Below, in pieces: positions 45,564-58,204 of a stretch of DNA of 64,000 nt. Every line of letters starts with the position of its first letter. Position 1 is the first letter of the stretch. Both the position numbers and the translations under genes were made by a program. Below the pieces are notes generated by a model, which ran no database searches, was not told where the DNA came from, and worked only from the letters and a program-made list of their open reading frames with translations. Origin of the DNA: Macrocystis pyrifera (Eukaryota > Sar > Phaeophyceae > Laminariales > Laminariaceae); contig JASSKH010000026.1 of assembly GCA_031763025.1 (NCBI GenBank), forward strand, positions 1 through 64,000, given 5' to 3'.

Positions 45564-45585
45564 CTGCTACTAGCGGCAACGGCAG

Positions 45586-45944
<359 letters not shown>

Positions 45945-48073
45945 ATCGACGGAGAAACCGCACCACGTGCCGCGCGCCACATCGCGTCGAATAGTGCCTT
46001 GTCATATATGCATGCGATGCGTTGTCTCTTGTTCGTGTTGTGTTTGAATTGTACGTATTTGGGGAATCTGGTTCCTGCTCTCGTACCCACACCGGGGTTC
46101 ACAATAACTGGAAGTTGCGCAGGTTCTCCCCACATTCACAAGAAAAGCTTTATTACGATGGAGTCTGCTGCTGTACCACAGCAGGTGTGGTATGCGATGA
46201 CAGTGTAGGCTTGGTTGGAAGCTGTCCACAGCTCGGACAGATCTTGATCTACTACTACAGAAGATCGTCTAGTTTCTGACGTGCCCGTGTGAGAGATTGC
46301 TCAAGATCTGTATAGTGCCTACCCAGGAAGCATGCACTACTGCTGTAGATCATGCGGATTTTACGGATTATTAGCTAAACCACCCAATATCGGGAATATA
46401 TCGGTCTTGAAGATCATGAAGCAGGAATCGATAATCTGTCCGAGGAGGGAAACGGTCTGCCTGCCCACTCATAAAATGTACAGCCTTGCTGGGACCGCGA
46501 CGAGGGCCTTAGCGGCGGTGAGTTAATGATGTGTAACACAGCAGTGTCACAATAAAAGCCCCGACCATGCAGCACGTATTGTACGTAACCAATACCACTT
46601 TGTTTTTACAGCAGTAGTCCGTTCCAAGTTTTCCCTGACTCAACCTTTGCGTGTTCGGTGATGAATGGTGGTCGTCCTTTCGTTCTTTTCGCCATTAATA
46701 CGGGGACGTACTACGTACAGCAGTAGTGTAGTTTATGTATTTTCCGCCATCAGTAAGTAGTGGACGTTTACGTTTTGACCGCCCTATCTATGGTACGGTA
46801 ATAATTCATGTGTTGCTTTTCGCGGTAACCAGGGCGTACACGCCCTGTACTGCCTTCTACAACGGTTGTGCTGTGTGCATTTATCTTTGATACGTATTGA
46901 TAGAGCTCAACCGGGCAGACAGACCGGAACATGTCTCTACACCTTTTTACCAGCTTTTTTACCTCATTTTATCTCTTTGATTATTTATTTGCTGTCTGGT
47001 GGAAGAACTAGAAATATTTGGGGACAAAGTGCTCGACTAAAGAGTGACGTAACCTGTATAGTAGTTCGTTTGTCAGAGAGGTGACCTAAAATGCACAGAA
47101 GTTTACACGGACGCTGCTGTGTGTTGTCCACGACCCCTCACACTCTGTATTATACAACAAGTTTGAACCACTTTAAAACAACACTCTGTAGTCCACGAGC
47201 AGTACCACGGCGGTGGTAGTACCTCAAAAATACCAATACTTATACATTGTATAACCTTATACATTTTACCTTACACAGCGTAAGTGACTGCCTTTTGCGA
47301 AACTACTTATTTTCAACCCGTCCCCCATGTACGTACATATACCGCACCATAGACACTCGAATTATATATAACGAATACACGTATGATATCAGGGTTATTC
47401 AGTGGTTAAACCTCCGAACTGCAAATTTGAGGCCGAGATCGCGGGTTCGAATCCTCCCCTATTGTACAGGGCACGGGGTGTAAATTTACGTATTTATTTA
47501 TTGTCTGGTACGAGTAAATTAATATTGCCCACCTATTAGTACCTATGTAAAATGCCGGTGCTGATGATGCATGCTGCTCGTAACATACCTACCAGGTAAC
47601 ATGTACTCGTATATATGTCCAGTGTACAGCAGTACCGCAGGTGATAGGTACATGGGTGTACGTTTATGCGGTAATATTTGTATAAAATTATATACTAATA
47701 ATAACCAACCGTGGAGCGACGCCTTTTCAGCTTTAATGCGTTACGCACCAGGTAATATTTTCCCTTATGTATTGGACCATCACTTGTTACTATTAATGGT
47801 ATATACCGTGAGCTACCCCGTAGGGGTCCGTTGGAATCGCGGTTACATCTATATCTAACAATCTGACGGTTTCAAAAATGTGTAAATGCCAGGGGCTCTG
47901 GGATCTGGAAGACTGGGAGAGGGAATGTCACAAGCCACAAGTCACAACAGGGTCACCTTTGTTTCCTCCTGATATCATATTGCGCAGAAGCACGCGAACA
48001 CCGCCTATACCACACCAGAAAAAAAGAAAAGTTTACGTTCCTGGTACCTGGTACAGATCAATTTAGTATCGGC
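45945..48073. other. No protein gene recognised
   Basis: AT-rich with many short ORFs. The only named feature is the tRNA-like relic at 47,391-47,470. Short motifs tacagcagtag and taccaggta recur here as elsewhere. Confidence 0.4.
47391..47470 (+). tRNA. tRNA-Cys(GCA)-like pseudogene or SINE head
   Basis: The D-arm-like ttcagtggttaaacc, an anticodon arm CCGAA-CTGCAAA-TTTGA (loop with anticodon GCA) and a T-arm with GGTTCGAATCC are in order and near-correct spacing. The acceptor stem (about AGGGTTA against CCCCTAT) and the T-stem pair poorly, and the variable region is too long. This suggests a decayed tRNA-Cys copy or a tRNA-derived SINE. Confidence 0.45.
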
Positions 48074-48445
48074 ATGCCTCTCACGAAGATGTTCAAGCTT
48101 GGGTGTGCTGCTCGGTTCTGCACGCCGCCCCCACCCCCGCCTCGCAAACAGGAAAAACCTGAACCTGCCGTCGAAACTACAACCAGCGTTGAACGAAGCC
48201 CCGAGCTAATCCTCTGGGACCGCGCTGTGGAAGCTGCCCGCCAGCGCAAACACCACCCAGACCCCACACAGGCCGACATCCTGATCCCATGGTCTCACGG
48301 AACAGAGCGCACTGAAGTGCAAGCCCTCGCATCGACCTTTCCCTCCGGTCGAGCTACTCTCTTTCTCCGCACGAGTCTTGCGCCCCTGGAACTGGCGCTT
48401 CGTATCAACAAAGATTTCTTCAAGGTCTTACAACTAACAGTCAAG
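48074..48445 (+). CDS. Probable first coding exon of the GNAT-like gene
   Basis: Opens at ATG 48,074 (MPLTKMFKLGCAARFC), has a short proline run, then LILWDRAVEAARQRK, DPTQADILIPWSHGTERTEV and LEKALRINKD-like sequence (ELALRINKDFFKVLQL). A donor AAG|GTGGGG at 48,446 leaves phase 0, which matches the phase-0 acceptor at 49,745. Joining the two gives a 369-residue protein. The join is inference; the 1,300-bp gap could hide further exons. I recognise no domain in this part. Confidence 0.45.
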
Positions 48446-49745
48446 GTGGGGAATCGTAAATCGGGCGGGCGCCTAGATAAAGACATAGATACAAGTACAG
48501 CAGTAGTACGGTAGTAGTGGCAGTGGGCGTACTGTACTGTAGGCGAAAGCTCAGACGGGACCGAACCGGCTTTTCAGGGGCGTATACCAACATACCTGGT
48601 ATGCTGAGCCTCAAGAGCCTGCAGCGTGCCAGGTATCAAAGCTCTACATACGTACCTATAGGTAAATAAGTACGTACTTATTGCTGTTGCTGCTGCTGTT
48701 GTTGATGCTGCGGGTACCCTTTTTAGTTGACAACATATTATCCCTAGTATCTAGCCGGCACGGGCAAGCAACGTTTTGCGCCGCTGGGAGTGTCGTGTGT
48801 TGAAGTACGTTTGTTGCGGAGAGCGAGGCACGTGCGTCAGACCTGCTGCTGTTATCTCTCGAATAAATTTGACCCCTAGTAATATGAATACCAAAAACTA
48901 CACTTGCCGCGCATCTGCGCTTGCTTCTCGTTGTCTGGGCCCGAGAGACAAGCCCTGAACACGAAGGAAGACAGAGACACCGTCAAAACCCCCACCGCAT
49001 TTCGCTGAATTTCCCGCCCTACCAAGCAACGCGGAACTCTTTCATCCTTCATGTGTCCTGCTGTACCCTGTGTGTCTCGGGCTTGACAGTCGCTTAGCAA
49101 ACTACAGAGACCAAAAATATCACTTGGAAAAATATACCAGAGGGAGAATGAGCTCTTGAAGTTTGACATGTTTGATTGAATTCCGACTTCAGAATAGATT
49201 ATTTTAGCAGAGAGTTCTAGACCAGGTTCTAGACCTCTACATTGAGCTAGCTCTAAATACTCGTTTTTATGGTATATTTATAAGCAGGCACCCAAGTTGA
49301 TACGGTATATATCTGGTACCGAATACCGAACTTACTCTTAATCGTCGGTTCCGTTATCATGATATACATATCATGGCAACTTAAACCGCTTCGTACCGTA
49401 ACTGTGCGAATAAGCTGTTGTACTATGCTTGATTTTACGTGTGGTATAACATACCAATATACTCGTTAACAACAATGAAGTCGCCGAATGTGGAATTATA
49501 TTGATCGTGCGCAAAAGGTACAGCTACAGCAAATAGTATCAATACCCTTATTAGTAGTACGTGTACGTGTCCGTAGCGGTATTGATATTCATGGTAACTT
49601 CATCATCCGCAGCGATCTATCAGGTGACAGCTGTCTTTAAGTTCCACAGAAATTAAACGGAGAGGAGGTCTAATCCTGCTCCACTGATGATGCTGCTCGT
49701 TTTCCCCCTATATCTCTCTCTCCCGCTTGGACGGATGCCCTCCAG

Positions 49746-50483
49746 CCGGACATCCCCGAGGAGGAGCCCAAGCCTGATAACGGCGGCAAACCCGAGCACC
49801 CAGCTCCGCCGTCCAGGGTGTGGCTCGTGTCGAAAGCCGGCCACTACGTGCTCACGGTCGAAACGGCACCGGGAGAGCTCATGTACGGCAACGTTTTAGC
49901 CCTGACCAGCACTCGCGTTGCCGCCGAGAAAGCTCTCGGGTATCTCGAGTCGGTATTTCCACCTGGGTTCGCTTGCATCGTACCCCACGATGTAATAGAA
50001 TCGAGCATTGCGACGGTCATGGGGACGATGAGGATCACCAAGCGGACCGCGGTGGACAGCGACAACCTATCGGCAGGAAGCTTGGTGACAGTGTTCGAGC
50101 TGGAGGCTGATGAAGCGCCTGCGTTTGACAACCCGGAGGGGCACGAGCCGCACGGGGTCGGCGACCAAGTGGTTGCCCGGTGCGTGTTGGCTTACGCGGA
50201 CGGGTCTTCCCGGCCGAGCGCGGGTCCCACCATACAGTCTATTGCCGTCCGGAGTGATTATCAGGGAAGCGGGCTGGTGTTGGATCTGTTCAACGCTGTC
50301 GAGGGCTGGTTCGTGAAGTTTTGGACGTTAGACACTCTTGACTTGAACCGCGTTTTCAAGGCAACGCACCTTCAGGACTTCGTGGTTGATTTTGCTCCGG
50401 AGGAGGACGGCGGGGCGGCTGGTCAGCATCACGTGTTCACAGATAAGATCTTGCTGTACGAGGTGAGAATTCGTGCGTCATGA
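49746..50483 (+). CDS. GNAT-like N-acetyltransferase, terminal exon
   Basis: An exon of 245 codons plus TGA follows a pyrimidine-rich tract and an acceptor tgccctccag|CCGG. It starts with an acidic linker (PDIPEEEPKPDNGG) and then VWLVSKAGHYVLTVE. The core reads ARCVLAYADG, TIQSIAVRSDYQGSGLVLDL and FNAVEGWF, which matches GNAT motif A (a beta strand, then the acetyl-CoA pyrophosphate-binding turn of type Q/R-x-x-G-x-G/A, then a helix). The last position of the turn is Val rather than Gly/Ala. The acetyl acceptor is unknown. There is no in-frame ATG at the 5' side, so an upstream exon is required; the ORF at 48,074 is the best candidate. Other Rossmann-like folds are less likely. Confidence 0.6.
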   Translation, partial: PDIPEEEPKPDNGGKPEHPAPPSRVWLVSKAGHYVLTVETAPGELMYGNVLALTSTRVAAEKALGYLESVFPPGFACIVPHDVIESSIATVMGTMRITKRTAVDSDNLSAGSLVTVFELEADEAPAFDNPEGHEPHGVGDQVVARCVLAYADGSSRPSAGPTIQSIAVRSDYQGSGLVLDLFNAVEGWFVKFWTLDTLDLNRVFKATHLQDFVVDFAPEEDGGAAGQHHVFTDKILLYEVRIRAS

Positions 50484-52269
50484 ACCCGCCTGTCAATTTG
50501 CTGTCAGTACGTCGTCCGTCGGTCCGCACGTTATCCGCTGGGCTATTCGTCGAGAGTGATTGGGCTGGTTGCGTCATCCGCGTGCAAATTGCAGTATAGC
50601 AAAGTGACACCCATGACCCGTGCTTTTTTAGTTGACAGATAATGTTTCCCTCGCTGACGTGATAAGCGTAGTGCGGCGGGGCTCTTTTCATTATCGTCGC
50701 ATTAGTTTGTCCCCCCCGGTTATATGCAATGCTCTCAGGGGTTCGTTGAAGGGTGACATTCATCGATAAGACGTGCGTGCGACTGCAACACTACCCTCGC
50801 ACAGCATTGCCGCGACAGCACTGGTGCCACACAAAATTTTATTTCTACCCTGCCTACGCTGTTGCTTTCACGGTCAAGTACTGCACCACTACAATGTCAG
50901 CAAGACAGTAGAAGTAGTGTGCTCCAAGCCCGTTCGTCTAAGATCACAAAATGGGAGCATCTACCGTCGAGCCATGGCCCTACAGTGCGGTGGGGGGTGG
51001 GGGGGGTGCGTTGAAGTCCACGTTTTCCTGACCGACCTAGCTCCTGAACCTAGGAACTACCAAAAATGACATGTTCAATCCCATTTTCGTTTTACGAATA
51101 TACTTGTTATATGTTAAAGCTTCATGTGTCTCAAAAACGTATTTCTGGGTGAGGTGTAAAGCCCCTCGTGCTAGGAGCCTAAGATACGTAGTAGGCTTTT
51201 ACCGTAACTATTGGTGCGTGCTACGATAGGAGTGCACCGATTATAGCCTTTTGAGGGTCCTCATGCGAGGAGCTCTACACTAATATCAAGTCATTCCAAA
51301 ACAACTCCTGAAATAACAGAAACGTGCAACCCGACGAGCAATCCCATGGTCTACTGTAGTAGCTACCATCAATAAAAAAATAACAGTGTTCTAGCGATAA
51401 GGCGTACCTTATTCTATGGTTTTTCACTTGACAAGTCGGGTCAGTCATGGATGTTTAGGGGAAAAAAAGGCTACCCTTTTTGCAGCATGCGTGTAATGCC
51501 AAAGGGGACTAGCAGGTCTCGAAGCAACATCGGCTCGATTGCTGAACATGACCAACAATATCGCCAGCCAAGTTGATAACCGCAAGTGTTATATAGAAGC
51601 TAGCGAGTTGGACGCCCGGCGGATACCCCGTATTCTCGGTATGTGGTGGTACTTCAAGTACCCGGTGCAATCCGCATTGTGCTCCTTGGCGCTCGCAACG
51701 ATAGGTTTTATCTGAGAAACTGCACGAGAGAAAACATAACACGCCATTGAATGGGCAGGTTATCAGCTTGAACCCGTTTAGGATTGCAATTCCGTTTAGA
51801 AAACAAATTGCTTGAATTTGTGAGCTTAAAACGGGACTGCAGTTCTACAAGGGTTACCATTTACCAGATATTGGTTATCATTCATCGTGCCCTGGGTGAC
51901 CATCTCGGAGGTCGAATCACGCCGACCTTCTCGAACACCTCTCTGTTTCGTCATTGTACCACTGTAAGTGAAACAGACCCATTAGGTAGTGATAATTCTT
52001 GGGTTTGAATCCCCCGTTCCGTGGCTTGAACAGCACTGACATATCGTACGCGTCTACAGTATCCGAATAGGCAAACATCGTAGATCGCAGCACATTCACA
52101 ACCTATCCATATGTAGAATATAGTGGACCACCGCGGTTCCAAATGACAACGATGTTTTATTCCCCCATCGGCGCGTGCTTCTCCCCCACCCGCTCGTGCT
52201 TTCCCCTCACCTGCCCGCGCCTCTCCCTCACCTGTTCCTTAAACCCCTCCACTTGCTCGTGCATCCCAG
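50484..52269. other. Intergenic, or 5' part of the MYND gene
   Basis: No clear exon. A minus-strand stretch reads VQLASFYITLAVINLAGDIV (about 51,520-51,640) without support. The last ~120 bases before 52,270 are strongly pyrimidine-rich (cctcacctgcccgcgcctct) and act as the acceptor tract of the MYND exon. A first exon of that gene probably lies here, but I cannot place it. Confidence 0.4.
51154..51280. mobile_element. Small MITE-like inverted-repeat element
   Basis: The left end gtgtaaagcccctcgtgcta and the inverse of the right end (gtgtagagctcctcgcatga) match in about 20 of 27 bases. The element is about 127 bp. A related end occurs near 42,165. No coding capacity. Confidence 0.4.
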
Positions 52270-53599
52270 GTAATGCATTTCGCATGCAACACTCCCTACC
52301 CGGACGATCCTCGAGGCATTCACATCACCCGCCTGCCACCGGAAACGCATGCCATCAAGTACTACCCCCGCGTAGGGACGATTATGTCCCTTCCCACGAT
52401 GTATTACACCTACCCCAAAACACCTCAGGGATGGCGCTCCTGTGACAACTGCAGAGCTCCCGAAACTGTACCGGGCCCAGGCCTCCTGGTGTGCGGCAGC
52501 TGCACGCTTCCGATGTACTGGCGTGCGCACTACTGCGGGTAAGTGTGCGTTTCCAAGTCTCCGGCATCCAATGAACCCGCTCCGGTGGCATTGAACCCCG
52601 CGACTCGAAATATCACACGCGAACGATCTTCTCGAGCACAGCATCCGACCTAACAGCACATAACTTCAACAACATACCAGCACTACTGCCCATGACTACC
52701 AAACTCAATATGTTTGCGTGCGCGCTCTCAGCGTTACATACTGCATACAGTACTAATTCGATAGCCGATGACCTTAGGGCAAACGATTGGAAAGGTATGG
52801 GACTACTGTGGGTAGGTTGATTCACCTAGGAATTATACTTCACCGAAGGATTCTCAAGGATAAACTCTATGTTTTCGTTCCCACACTCTGGTACCTGTCG
52901 TTCCTGAGATAACGCTCAACAGATGTTACTTGCAGATTCACGATGGACTTTTGTCCATGGAGGGTTCAACGAGTTGAATTATCAACCAATGTATCCCTCT
53001 GAAACAATTCTGACATCGCTCAAATATATGTCAGGCATCTGATAGTGTCGTTGCATACACTCGTGCTTTCCATGCTTTCGACTCTGTGCGACTGACGAAA
53101 GAATACCGCTACTGTGTGTCCTCGTACCACCAACTATCCCGTGCCTCCCTCCAACTTACCCCCCGTCACGAAATCACAGCCGAGCGTGCCAGAAGGAGGA
53201 CTGGGGTGTTCACAAGCTGTGGTGCGGGAAGACGTACGACGAGGTCTGCTCGGGGAAGAGAGAGTTTCGAGGCCAGCCTGGCCGCAGCTCCTTCATCGTG
53301 AGGCGCCATGATGGCGACAAGCGAGGACACATGCTTTGGGACAAAACAAAAAACATCCTATGTGATCATCCATGTGTATTTGAAGCAAATGTGTACAGCG
53401 ATACCCTGGACGTTTTTCTGAAGTCACATCCGACATGTACACTTTGGACATTCGTGTGGCGGCAGAGACGCACATCGACTCCAGCGAGCCTGCAATGCAT
53501 CCGGATGACACCGCAGCCAAAGTCAAGTTTTGGAAGCCGATTTTCTTACACTCACCGGTCCTCTTAGGCAAAGAAGGCCGCTCCTTTCTGCGCATGTAA
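52270..53599 (+). CDS. MYND-type zinc-finger protein (5' end not found)
   Basis: Exons are 52,270-52,538, 53,180-53,297 and 53,399-53,599 (TAA), about 195 residues. Exon 1 follows a long pyrimidine tract (acceptor catcccag) and reads MHFACNTPYPDDPRGIHITR, then the first half of the finger: CDNC, CGSC and HYCG. The donor TGCGG|GTAAGT (phase 2) joins acceptor aaatcacag|C, giving YCGRACQKEDWGVHKLWC. The complete C-x2-C...C-x2-C...C-x3-C...H-x3-C set of a MYND finger is therefore present. The third exon, after a 101-bp GTGAGG...ACAG intron, reads VTSDMYTLDIRVAAETHIDS and KFWKPIFLHSPVLLGKEG. Without that splice the frame runs to 53,567 with a less protein-like tail. MYND fingers bind proline-rich peptides or accompany SET domains; no SET domain is visible. 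Confidence 0.78.
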
Positions 53600-54650
53600 A
53601 TTGGCCGGGTCGAGTTACAGCATTCCGCGCGTGTAAATTGGTCGGGTCGAATTACAGTAAATTGTTTTGAGGAAGCAAGGGGGGATTAATCTTGTAGGAA
53701 TTCGAGTTTTGTTTCGTTTATTTTATCACTGCGATGGCATTCGATACGAACGGTTTTAAGCAGATCGCTCTCATACAACGGGGGTGATGAAATATGGGCT
53801 CCTGGCAAGTTTGTACTGGTGCAAGATATAGTAGTCGGAGCATTGCCTTCTAGATGGGTATATATCTTGCTCGCACCGTGGAGGCTAGTTGACGGGGCAC
53901 ACCACCAAATACATGGTACCAGACAGTCGAAGAGAGCGTTGTCTATGTAGAATGTTCCTTGTGATTGGTATGCTCACACAAACATGGGGAGCTGTAGCTT
54001 GTGATGGGCTTTTCTAAGAAGATTCGTCCAGGAGATAGGCTACGTCGTCGATATACGTCCCCGCCCGGGGCTTGGCCATTGCAGGATACTTCTTGGGTGA
54101 ACCGATGGAGTACACAGTTGTGCCGCGTGTATTGTAATTGTTTCCATGTTGTCCTTGTTGTTTTTGTGTTGTGTTGGGTATCATGTATGTCTAGAGCGCC
54201 GCCGCCGCTGGTGGTGAGGGGTTTTCTCCATGTATTTACTATTCATTTTTATGGTGCATGAGACCACTGGTGCCAGGCTGGGATTTGAGGTGTTCGTAAT
54301 AGATGGCTCCAGCGTTACGTTGTGGTGGGGTGTGTTGGGGGATGTATGGTGGGTTAGGGCACAGTATATCATTAATATGCAGATGTACGAGAGACGAATT
54401 GTCAGGCGGAGAGCCGAGCTCCACCGCATTCGATCCGAACAAGATTTGTACAGTAGATGCTCTTGGTTTGATGCACGTCGTCTGCACGCTACGTATGGCA
54501 ATGACCTTGAATTCAATTTACTGCTCGGTCGTGTTGGTTAAGGTTGCCTGGCAAGTTTCGGCTTGGATAATGTCTTCAGAAAAAGTATCGCACAATCGTC
54601 ACGGTGGACAACGGCACTACAGTATCTATCATGTGGCAATCATGACATAA

Positions 54651-54977
54651 TTAATCTTGAGCGTCAAGGTCTAACACGCATACAGTAGGCGCCGAGCTGG
54701 CGTGGTTGTGTTTGGACGCCACAAAAACACAGCCTTTAACATGTGTCTGGTCGACGATTGAGTGCCCCAGGGACGGCTGATTGTTCGGCTCGGATGTCGA
54801 CACAAAGGACGCGTACGTGGTTCTTCGGTGTCCAAAGGGAATGGCGCAAAGGCGAGGAGGTAATCTCGTGGTTGAGAGGGCTGACACATTGAGCGGGGCC
54901 GAAGAAATGCATATGTTGCACGATCGGAAGAGCTTTTGACCTAAACAAATCGCCGATTGGGGGTATTTTGGCCACAT
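54651..54977 (-). CDS. Hypothetical protein, 108 codons
   Basis: A minus-strand ORF from ATG 54,977 (MWPKYPQSAICLGQKLFRSC) ends with KGCVFVASKHNHASSAPTVC and VLDLDAQD. The balanced composition is protein-like and the overlapping frames are poorer. Family unknown. It may be one exon of a longer gene. Confidence 0.3.
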   Translation of the reverse strand: MWPKYPQSAICLGQKLFRSCNICISSAPLNVSALSTTRLPPRLCAIPFGHRRTTYASFVSTSEPNNQPSLGHSIVDQTHVKGCVFVASKHNHASSAPTVCVLDLDAQD

Positions 54978-56342
54978 GAAAACGCATTGTCTTCTATCTG
55001 AAATGTACTATCTAGATATTGAAGGGGGGGGGGGGGGGGGGTATGCGTGAAAACACGCACATTACGATTTGAGGACACGGACTGGACAGGATGGTAACGA
55101 TAGAGCATGTCGACGAACAAAGGAGCGATCGATTGGAAGTCTACTTTTGTAGAGGCCAGACATTCGTTAGTTCTCCAACGACGAGAGGGGCCAAGTATTT
55201 TGAGGCTTATGAGGCGGCGAAGCACACAATCTACACAATCGGTATCGACCTTACGATTGATAGAATAGGAGGTAAGATATCTGTCGACTTGTCGCAATCC
55301 GACCAAAAATCAAATTTCCACACTGTAGGAGATCATTCCAAACAACCGTAGGTACTGATTTTGTTCCACGGATTGGGCAAGCAAGCCCCCCCCCCCCCCG
55401 CCTCCCGGCAAACCTCTGCGCCTGTCTTCCTTGCCTACATTGTCGTTGTCTCAGAGGGGCCATTCTACACTCCAGGACCCCTGAGAACCGCCAATACTGT
55501 AAATCTTCCGCGCTGGACAACAACAACGTTTTTACGAGTACGACCCATAAACCATCTCCACATGTAGACCTTTTAACATCCAACCCTTCGCCTATTGTGC
55601 GTTTGAACTTTTCATCTTCCAATCTTTCTCACGCGTCCTCACCAGCGCTACAACAAATGGTTGGTGTACGGTAGACGACCACTATTTTCGTGACCTTATC
55701 CCAACGTTGCTACGTCCATCGTACACTAACGGCTGCTCTCAACATGCTTTCTGTTATATAACTGTGAATTGTCATACACCATTTACGAGCACTGCGTCGT
55801 AGACTGTTCCGACATTTTCGCGCCCGTTACACGAAATTACATATTTAGCGGTGGAGCCCACTAGAAGCGCAACATGGAAATTATCCTCGACCAGATGAAG
55901 TACGTGCACATTAAATCCCCTATGATCCCCCCGAGCTGGAAGTCAGGTTATGCTGCTAGACTGAACATGTTGCGCTAGGAAAACAGGCGCATGCGAAAAA
56001 AAACAAACTTGCTCGCTCAAGAGAATCTCTGCGTCACCTATCTCGATTGGTAGCCCGTGGTGCTGCAGTCAGACCTGAGCTTGCGCTGTAATAATCAACT
56101 ACCAGGTAGACATTTTCTGCCTGGCCAAACCCCAACTTCCTTTCTGGTAGCCCCACATCTTTCTTCCCATGCTATAAATTCCACTGAAACGGGTCACTCC
56201 CGATAATATGCAGCCCTCCGCGACACGGCCTCTGGCCTACTCATTCATAGTGACTTCTGCTAGATTGTCTTACTCGTTTTATCTCGTGCTCAATGGCACG
56301 AAGAAACATGTTCGAATGTTCCCCCCCCCCCCCCCCCGTCAA

Positions 56343-56392
56343 TGGTCGTACGACTAACGTCATGCATGACATGACTACACCCCCCCCCCCCC
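56343..56392 (+). repeat. CATGCATG repeat between poly-C tracts (relative of 24.4 kb)
   Basis: The segment ggtcgtacgactaacgtcat then gcatgacatgactaca, between two C-runs, matches the 24,417-24,500 unit in sequence and in its poly-C setting. Confidence 0.6.
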
Positions 56393-57884
56393 GATATGGA
56401 CTGCTGTGTCAACCAGTCAATAGTGTAGAGTCCGGCCGTTCTTTATTGCGCGGCTCGTCCTCGTTACGGCGCGTGGTGCCCTAACACTGCGCCCAGGATT
56501 CGTCCCGAGGGAGAGGGCGGCTTTTAGCCGTCTTGCGATTTTCCGGTCGATGACGCATAGACGATACCCTGCAACTATGCACCGAGCGTTGCAATTATTG
56601 TATTATCTCTACCCACTCCTCGCCTTCCTCGTACAATCGTCCCGGTACTCCGCCCACACCTTTTTGCCCATTATACATACTGTACACACACCAGGCCTGC
56701 GGACTATGGTGGCTAATAGGAGAGGCCATCAAAATCGATCAGCATCGGTCCTGGATACTGCCTGCAACACGGGCCGGAGGGGATGGGTGCAGTGGCAAGC
56801 ACAGAGACTGCGGTGGCGGCCGGCCATGCTTGACGTCATTTTGTTGACGAAGGACTCGGGAAGGGCGACACGATGATGACTGAGCTGAACGCCGGCAGGC
56901 CGAACTAACGCGGACGGTACAACAGAGGAAACGCAATCTACTATTATACCAATTAGCCAATGGGTGTGGATCCGGCATGCCCAATCTGAAGCCCTTGATC
57001 GTGGTGACCATCGAGCTCTTACTATTATTGCTGTGCGATAAATACTCACGCCTCGGTTATATCTACTATTCATATTAATATAATACCGATATATGTTGCT
57101 GTGCATATGGCTGTGCGTTCTAAACACGGAAATACCTCGTAAAGTCCACGTACACACGGTAGAAGTGTCATGTGTCCGACCGCAGACTAGCTTACAGTAT
57201 GTTGCGTTTTTTGTTTGGGCGTGTCATGTCTCACACATGCTGCGGATCACATCATCATACATACGTCATACTTGCACGCATCATATATATCATGCGTATC
57301 ATGTTGCCTAGCCTCTATAAGCTTGAGCCGCTCGAAAACATAGCATACGTTGGGCTGGTTGGCGTTTCGTATCTCTGCACTTGGTGCCGCCGGAACCCAG
57401 CTTCACCACCCGGCTATGCTTGTGATTGCAAGCTACGTACCAGGTAGCAGCTAAGGTATAGTGTAGAATGAGGTATTTATATAGGAATAGGGAGACTATA
57501 AGCAAGTCGTATGCCAGGCATACAACACCAGGTACGAAGTTTGATGTGATCAATCGTTTCGTTCCAGCAATGTTTTTTCGACACATGGGTCTGACTACTA
57601 TTTGTGCGGTTTGGTGCATCAGGCAATTTTCGATTCCCGAGAGGACGTTTCGAGGTATCAAGCAATATACAAGGTACAGCAGCAATAGTAGTAGTCTCTA
57701 TAGCACCTGTTGAATATAGAGCCGGTTGCCCTGTATAGTGCCTGTGCAATCGCTTGGCACAGCTGGGGTTCCCTTTACAGCAAGAGTGTGGCAGTGTGCG
57801 GAGTAGTGCCGGTGGCCGCTATAGTGCCGGTGTCGTTGGCTAGCACAAACCGGCGCACAAAAAGGACCACGAGTATAAAATCCT

Positions 57885-57992
57885 ATTACGGGGGGGGATA
57901 GTAAATAGGACTAAATGTTGTTAGTAAAAATAGGTAAATGTATAGGTTTTTGTGTATACCGTAGGTCCTATTAACTATGGCCCCCCGTAATA
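57885..57992 (+). mobile_element. MITE family A, copy 5
   Basis: A nearly complete copy: tattacgggggggatagtaa ... ggtcctattaactatggccc then cccgtaata. The core aaatgttgttagtaaaaata lacks the TATTAATA change. Confidence 0.9.
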
Positions 57993-58000
57993 TTAAACTC

Positions 58001-58098
58001 TATTGCGGGGGTCCTACGGTATACATAAAAAAACTATATATTTACCTATTTTTACTAACAACGTACAATATACAATATTTGGTCCTATTATACGGGGG
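58001..58098 (-). mobile_element. MITE family A, copy 6, with shortened ends
   Basis: Reverse orientation. The left terminal repeat lacks its inner part (tattgcgggggtcctacggt), and the right end stops at ggtcctattatacggggg, where copy 7 begins. The core has an insertion (aacgtacaatatac). Copy 7 may have inserted into its end. Confidence 0.8.
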
Positions 58099-58204
58099 TG
58101 CATAGTTAATAGGACCTACGGTATACACAAAAAATTATACGTTCACCTATTTTCACTATTAATAACAATATTTGGTCCTATTTACTATGGTCCCCCGTAA
58201 TAAT
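58091..58204 (-). mobile_element. MITE family A, copy 7 (TATTAATA subtype)
   Basis: Reverse orientation: tacgggggtgcatagttaat at the left and a perfect tttactatggtcccccgtaa at the right. The core reads tttcactattaataacaata, six bases longer than copies 1, 4 and 5 at the same place as copy 3. Confidence 0.9.

Larger units (their letters stand above)
53600..57884. other. Mostly non-coding; unsupported ORFs and homopolymer tracts
   Basis: Just after the MYND stop a 29-bp sequence (gtaaattgg.cgggtcgagttaca) is repeated at about 53,595 and 53,632. Plus-strand 54,230-54,541 reads RLGFEVFVIDGSSVTLWWGV, without partners. Long G or C runs lie at 55,025-55,041, 55,386-55,400 and 56,321-56,336. No RNA gene or transposon end is recognised other than the repeats listed separately. 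Confidence 0.35.

Noticed and set aside
51985-52020. T-arm-like gggtttgaatccccc as a tRNA gene
   Set aside because: No box A at the right distance and no acceptor or anticodon stems.
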